A program made the position numbers and the translations under genes. Shown here piece after piece: positions 31,336 through 33,506 of a DNA stretch of 33,506 nucleotides (its first letter is position 1; every line of letters starts with the position of its first letter). A model generated the notes under the pieces. The model ran no database searches. It saw nothing but the letters and a program-made list of their open reading frames with translations, and had not been told where the DNA came from. The stretch covers positions 1 to 33,506 of the forward strand of contig JBBSLP010000067.1 in the NCBI GenBank assembly GCA_038255145.1, in the 5' to 3' direction. The stretch is from WHTX01 sp038255145. Lineage in GTDB: Bacteria; Actinomycetota; Acidimicrobiia; Acidimicrobiales; CAIXPF01.

Positions 31336-32142
31336 GTGAGATTGCCGAAGTACCGAGATGATTGGCCCGAATCTTGGAAGATGAGCTTCGAGTACGACTT
31401 CCAGGAGAGCGGGCCGCGCCCTACGAAGCTGGCGTACCGCTATGCCTACCGCTCGCGCTTCGACAGGACGATCGAGTTGGTGCGCGCCGCGGCCGACCCG
31501 CCAGCGACCGTCCTCGACGTAGGCGCTGGACAAGGGACGACCACCCTGTCGTTGGCTGAGCTTGGGTACGAGGTGACGTGGAACGACTTCCGTGCCGACC
31601 TCGAAGGTTACGTGCGCGAGAAGCACACCGACGGACAGGTCAGGTACGTGCCTGGGAACGTATTCGAGGCCGACCCGGGAATGCGATACGACGTCGTGGT
31701 CGCAACCGAGGTGATCGAGCATGTCGCCCATCCGGACGACTTCCTGCGCCGCCTCGCCGGGTTGTTGAAGCCGGGAGGGTCGATCGTGCTGACCACCCCG
31801 AACGGTCAGAACTTCCGGAACTGTCTCCCTCGGTTCAGCGATCAGTCTGACCTTCTCGCCTTCGAAGCCGGTCAGTTCAAACCAGATTCAGATGGGCACA
31901 TCTTCCTCTTGCACGAGGATGAGTTACGTGTGATGGCCCGTCAAGCGGGGCTCACGATCCGCTCGTTCGCGTTCTTCCAGACGCACCTCGCGTATGGCGT
32001 CGCTCCTCTTGCGCCGTCGCTCCTGCGCAGTGCTCGGGGCACGAGCATCGTGAGGCTGGCCGACAGTGCTGCTGTCCGCCTCCCTCGAGTTGGTCAGAAG
32101 CTCGCCGTACAGATGGCGGCACGACTGACGTTGCCGTCCTAG
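31336..32142 (+). CDS. SAM-dependent methyltransferase (class I, UbiE/COQ5-like)
   Basis: A 268-residue class I methyltransferase. Motif I is VLDVGAGQGTTTLSL near residues 59-73, motif post-I is YEVTWNDF, motif IV is YDVVVATEVIEHVAHPDDFL and the PGGSIVLTTPNGQ block follows, the order of Methyltransf_11/23 proteins acting on lipids, sugars or quinones. The C-terminal third has a long helix pair (HEDELRVMARQAGL onwards). GC is lower than the chromosomal genes to its left, which suggests lateral acquisition. The start is the GTG at 31336; an in-frame ATG at 31381 is an alternative. The stop codon TAG at 32140-32142 is formed from the TA target of the adjacent insertion element plus the element's first base. 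Confidence 0.85.
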   Translation: MRLPKYRDDWPESWKMSFEYDFQESGPRPTKLAYRYAYRSRFDRTIELVRAAADPPATVLDVGAGQGTTTLSLAELGYEVTWNDFRADLEGYVREKHTDGQVRYVPGNVFEADPGMRYDVVVATEVIEHVAHPDDFLRRLAGLLKPGGSIVLTTPNGQNFRNCLPRFSDQSDLLAFEAGQFKPDSDGHIFLLHEDELRVMARQAGLTIRSFAFFQTHLAYGVAPLAPSLLRSARGTSIVRLADSAAVRLPRVGQKLAVQMAARLTLPS

Positions 32143-32154
32143 TGTCCTGGCAGG
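32142..32154. repeat. Left terminal inverted repeat of the IS630 element
   Basis: GTGTCCTGGCAGG, the exact reverse complement of the right end at 33358-33370. Confidence 0.92.
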
Positions 32155-32179
32155 CTGAAGCACCGCGCAATTGTGCCAT

Positions 32180-33226
32180 TCATTCTGCGCCTTGGTTGAT
32201 GGCGGTCCAGTAGCCGGCGAGTCGTTCGAGGATCTGTTCGGAGGTCTTGTGCCAGACGAAGGGCTTGGGGTCCTCGTTCCAGGCCGCGGCCCAGGCCTCG
32301 ATGTCCTGGGCGAGGTCTTTGACGGAGCGGTGGGCGGAGCGTTGAAGTTTCTTGGTGGTGAGCGCGGAGAACCATCGTTCGACGAGGTTCATCCAGGACC
32401 CGTAGGTCGGCGTAAAATGCAGGTGGAAACGCTTGTGGCGCAACAGCCACCTGTGCACGGTGGGGGTCTTGTGCGCGGAGAGGTTGTCCAAGATGACATG
32501 CACATCGAGGTCTTTGGGGACGTTGCGGTCGACCTTGTTCACGAACGCGACAAAGTCTGCGCTGGTGTGCCGGGCGCGGATGTCGGTGATGACCTGGCCT
32601 GTCGCGACCTCGAGGGCGGCGAACAGGTCACACGTGCCGTTCCGCACATAGTCATGGGTGGCCCGCTGGGGGGTGGTGGGCAGCATCGGCAGGGTCGGCG
32701 CCGTGCGGTCAAGCGCCTGGATCTGGGGTTTCTCGTCGATGGCGAACACCGCGGCGGCGACGGGGGGGTTCATGTAGAGCCCGACGAGGTCGCGGATCTT
32801 TTCGACCAGGTCGGGGTCGGGGGACACCTTGAAGAAGTCCTGGCGCCATGGCTTGAGCCCGAACGCCCGCCAGATCTCCCCGACCGTGGTGTGAGAGATC
32901 CCGTGTTTAGCGGCCAGGCCCCGCGTCGACCAGTGCGTCGCATCTTTCGGCGCGGTCTCCAAGGTTTCGACCAGGACCTTCTCGATGACGTCGTCGCTGA
33001 TCGTGCGGGCCGCGCCCGGTCTCGGCGCGTTGACGAGTCCGTCGAGGCGGTCACGGGCGAACCGGTGCCGCCATTTCGACACCGTCGTGGGGTGCACGCC
33101 GAGCTCGGCGGCGACGCTGTTGTTCGTGCCGCCTGCTGCGCAGGCGAGCACGATCCGGCAGCGTAACGCCAACGACTGGGACGACGAATGCCGCCGCCCA
33201 TCTGTCCAACGTCTTGCGCTCATCAC
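32180..33226 (-). CDS. IS630-family transposase (main reading frame)
   Basis: A 348-residue DDE transposase that cuts and joins the IS ends. An N-terminal helix-turn-helix (AAELGVHPTTVSKWRHRF) is followed by a second HTH-like region (GISHTTVGEIWRAFGLKPW). The catalytic Asp residues are in FAIDEKPQIQAL and VILDNLSAHKT, and the Glu is in WMNLVERWFSALT. The frame can start at ATG 33226, but the natural N-terminus is in another frame: the strong ribosome binding site GGGAGGAG lies before the ATG at 33269, whose frame reads MTRRGRPTVDIVLSGDERKT and then runs out of register at about 33197. The protein made from 33226 would lack about 25 residues and have a weak ribosome binding site, so activity is doubtful. 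Confidence 0.9.
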   Translation of the reverse strand: MMSARRWTDGRRHSSSQSLALRCRIVLACAAGGTNNSVAAELGVHPTTVSKWRHRFARDRLDGLVNAPRPGAARTISDDVIEKVLVETLETAPKDATHWSTRGLAAKHGISHTTVGEIWRAFGLKPWRQDFFKVSPDPDLVEKIRDLVGLYMNPPVAAAVFAIDEKPQIQALDRTAPTLPMLPTTPQRATHDYVRNGTCDLFAALEVATGQVITDIRARHTSADFVAFVNKVDRNVPKDLDVHVILDNLSAHKTPTVHRWLLRHKRFHLHFTPTYGSWMNLVERWFSALTTKKLQRSAHRSVKDLAQDIEAWAAAWNEDPKPFVWHKTSEQILERLAGYWTAINQGAE

Positions 33227-33269
33227 CGCTCAAGACGATGTCTACGGTCGGCCGACCACGACGCGTCAT
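33198..33269 (-). pseudogene. Out-of-frame N-terminal segment of the IS630 transposase
   Basis: Reads MTRRGRPTVDIVLSGDERKT then LDRW, with a strong GGGAGGAG ribosome binding site 5 to 9 nt before its ATG (33269). It joins the main transposase frame (RRHSSSQSLALRC) only if one base is skipped, or two restored, at the G-rich TGGGCGGCGG near 33191-33200. Either a disabling frameshift mutation or programmed frameshifting. Confidence 0.7.
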
Positions 33270-33357
33270 GCCAGGCTCCTCCCGTCAAGGGTTGTACCAG
33301 GCACAACGCGGCGCCACCGCAAAATTCCCGATCACCCCAAATTATTCGACGGAACAA

Positions 33358-33370
33358 CCTGCCAGGACAC
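33358..33370. repeat. Right terminal inverted repeat of the IS630 element
   Basis: CCTGCCAGGACAC, perfect inverted match to the left end at 32142-32154. The following TA is the target duplication. Confidence 0.92.
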
Positions 33371-33447
33371 TAGCAACGTAGCGCAATTGTTGGGGTGGGG
33401 GTGTCGATTGTCGTATGGGGCGGTGCCGGTTGGGCTATTTTATGTGT

Positions 33448-33506
33448 ATGGCTGGTCGATGGTGGCGTTGTGACCCTAGGTATGTGACGGATGGGGACCT
33501 GGCTCA
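33448..33506 (+). CDS. Possible start of a further gene (cut by window end)
   Basis: An ATG at 33448 opens a frame reading MAGRWWRCDPRYVTDGDLA to the window end without a stop. I do not recognise it. The upstream 33373-33447 stretch is G/T-rich on the plus strand and includes a CTATTTTATG segment just before the ATG, but I see no clear ribosome binding site. Only 19 residues are visible, so this is a low-confidence call. Confidence 0.25.
   Translation, partial: MAGRWWRCDPRYVTDGDLA

Larger units (their letters stand above)
32142..33370. mobile_element. IS630-family insertion sequence (1229 bp)
   Basis: The element is bounded by perfect 13-bp inverted repeats and flanked on both sides by TA (32140-32141 and 33371-33372), the target duplication known for IS630/Tc1-mariner elements. 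It encodes a DDE transposase on the minus strand occupying most of its length. Its length and terminal structure are intact; the transposase reading frame is interrupted near its N-terminus. Confidence 0.92.

Overview
The window is 33.5 kb of very GC-rich DNA (roughly 70% by eye) from a high-GC Gram-positive bacterium, most probably an actinobacterium of the Acidimicrobiia type. Support for this comes from genes of actinobacterial families (DUF3151, PAC2, a FadE-like acyl-CoA dehydrogenase, a type-2 LeuA with a leucine leader peptide), frequent GTG starts, dense 4-bp start/stop overlaps, and terminator-like stems without a U tract. The lineage is an inference from gene content. No tRNA, rRNA or CRISPR array was found.

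Layout. 1-10.4 kb is almost entirely on the minus strand. Read in the direction of transcription it holds: an acyl-CoA dehydrogenase; pyruvate kinase with a DUF3151 gene; a small membrane protein, a flavin reductase-like protein, MobA, a rhodanese and RNase D; a tiny acidic protein; and a glycolate-oxidase-like glcD-glcE-glcF cluster whose last gene runs off the left edge. 10.4-14.2 kb holds DUF952, a SirB1-like protein (minus), a 3-hydroxyisobutyrate dehydrogenase-like reductase and a secreted DUF3048 protein ending in a 13-bp tandem repeat. 14.3-19.4 kb (plus) holds a two-gene unit of a membrane protein with duplicated soluble domains and a DyP-type heme peroxidase, then a PAC2 protein and two methyltransferase-like proteins. 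19.4-20.7 kb (minus) is a 5-formyltetrahydrofolate cyclo-ligase and a degenerate endonuclease/exonuclease/phosphatase-fold protein. 20.77-22.8 kb is leuA behind a complete-looking attenuator: promoter, nearly leaderless leader peptide rich in Leu/Ile/Val, and two adjacent hairpins. 22.8-24.6 kb has two tandem exported SGNH-hydrolase paralogs. 24.6-26.6 kb (minus) is a VOC-fold protein coupled to an acyl-CoA carboxylase carboxyltransferase. 26.8-28.5 kb (plus) is an epoxide hydrolase-like and a dienelactone hydrolase-like pair. 28.6-31.0 kb (minus) is DUF3891 and the lipid II flippase MurJ.

From about 31.1 kb the composition drops (two lines counted by eye gave 50% and 65% GC, against about 70% in a flanking line). 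This segment carries a SAM methyltransferase and a 1229-bp IS630-family element with perfect 13-bp terminal inverted repeats and a TA duplication. The element sits in the TA of the methyltransferase TAG stop codon and regenerates that codon; its transposase reading frame appears shifted near the N-terminus.

How the genes work together. Most of the window is chromosomal housekeeping: glycolate/2-hydroxyacid oxidation, fatty-acyl-CoA oxidation and carboxylation, glycolysis, molybdenum cofactor, folate, leucine synthesis and cell-envelope assembly. The features I think most worth attention are the DyP peroxidase with its duplicated-domain membrane partner, the leuA attenuator, the EEP-fold pseudoenzyme, the tandem exported SGNH pair and the IS630 insertion in a stop codon.
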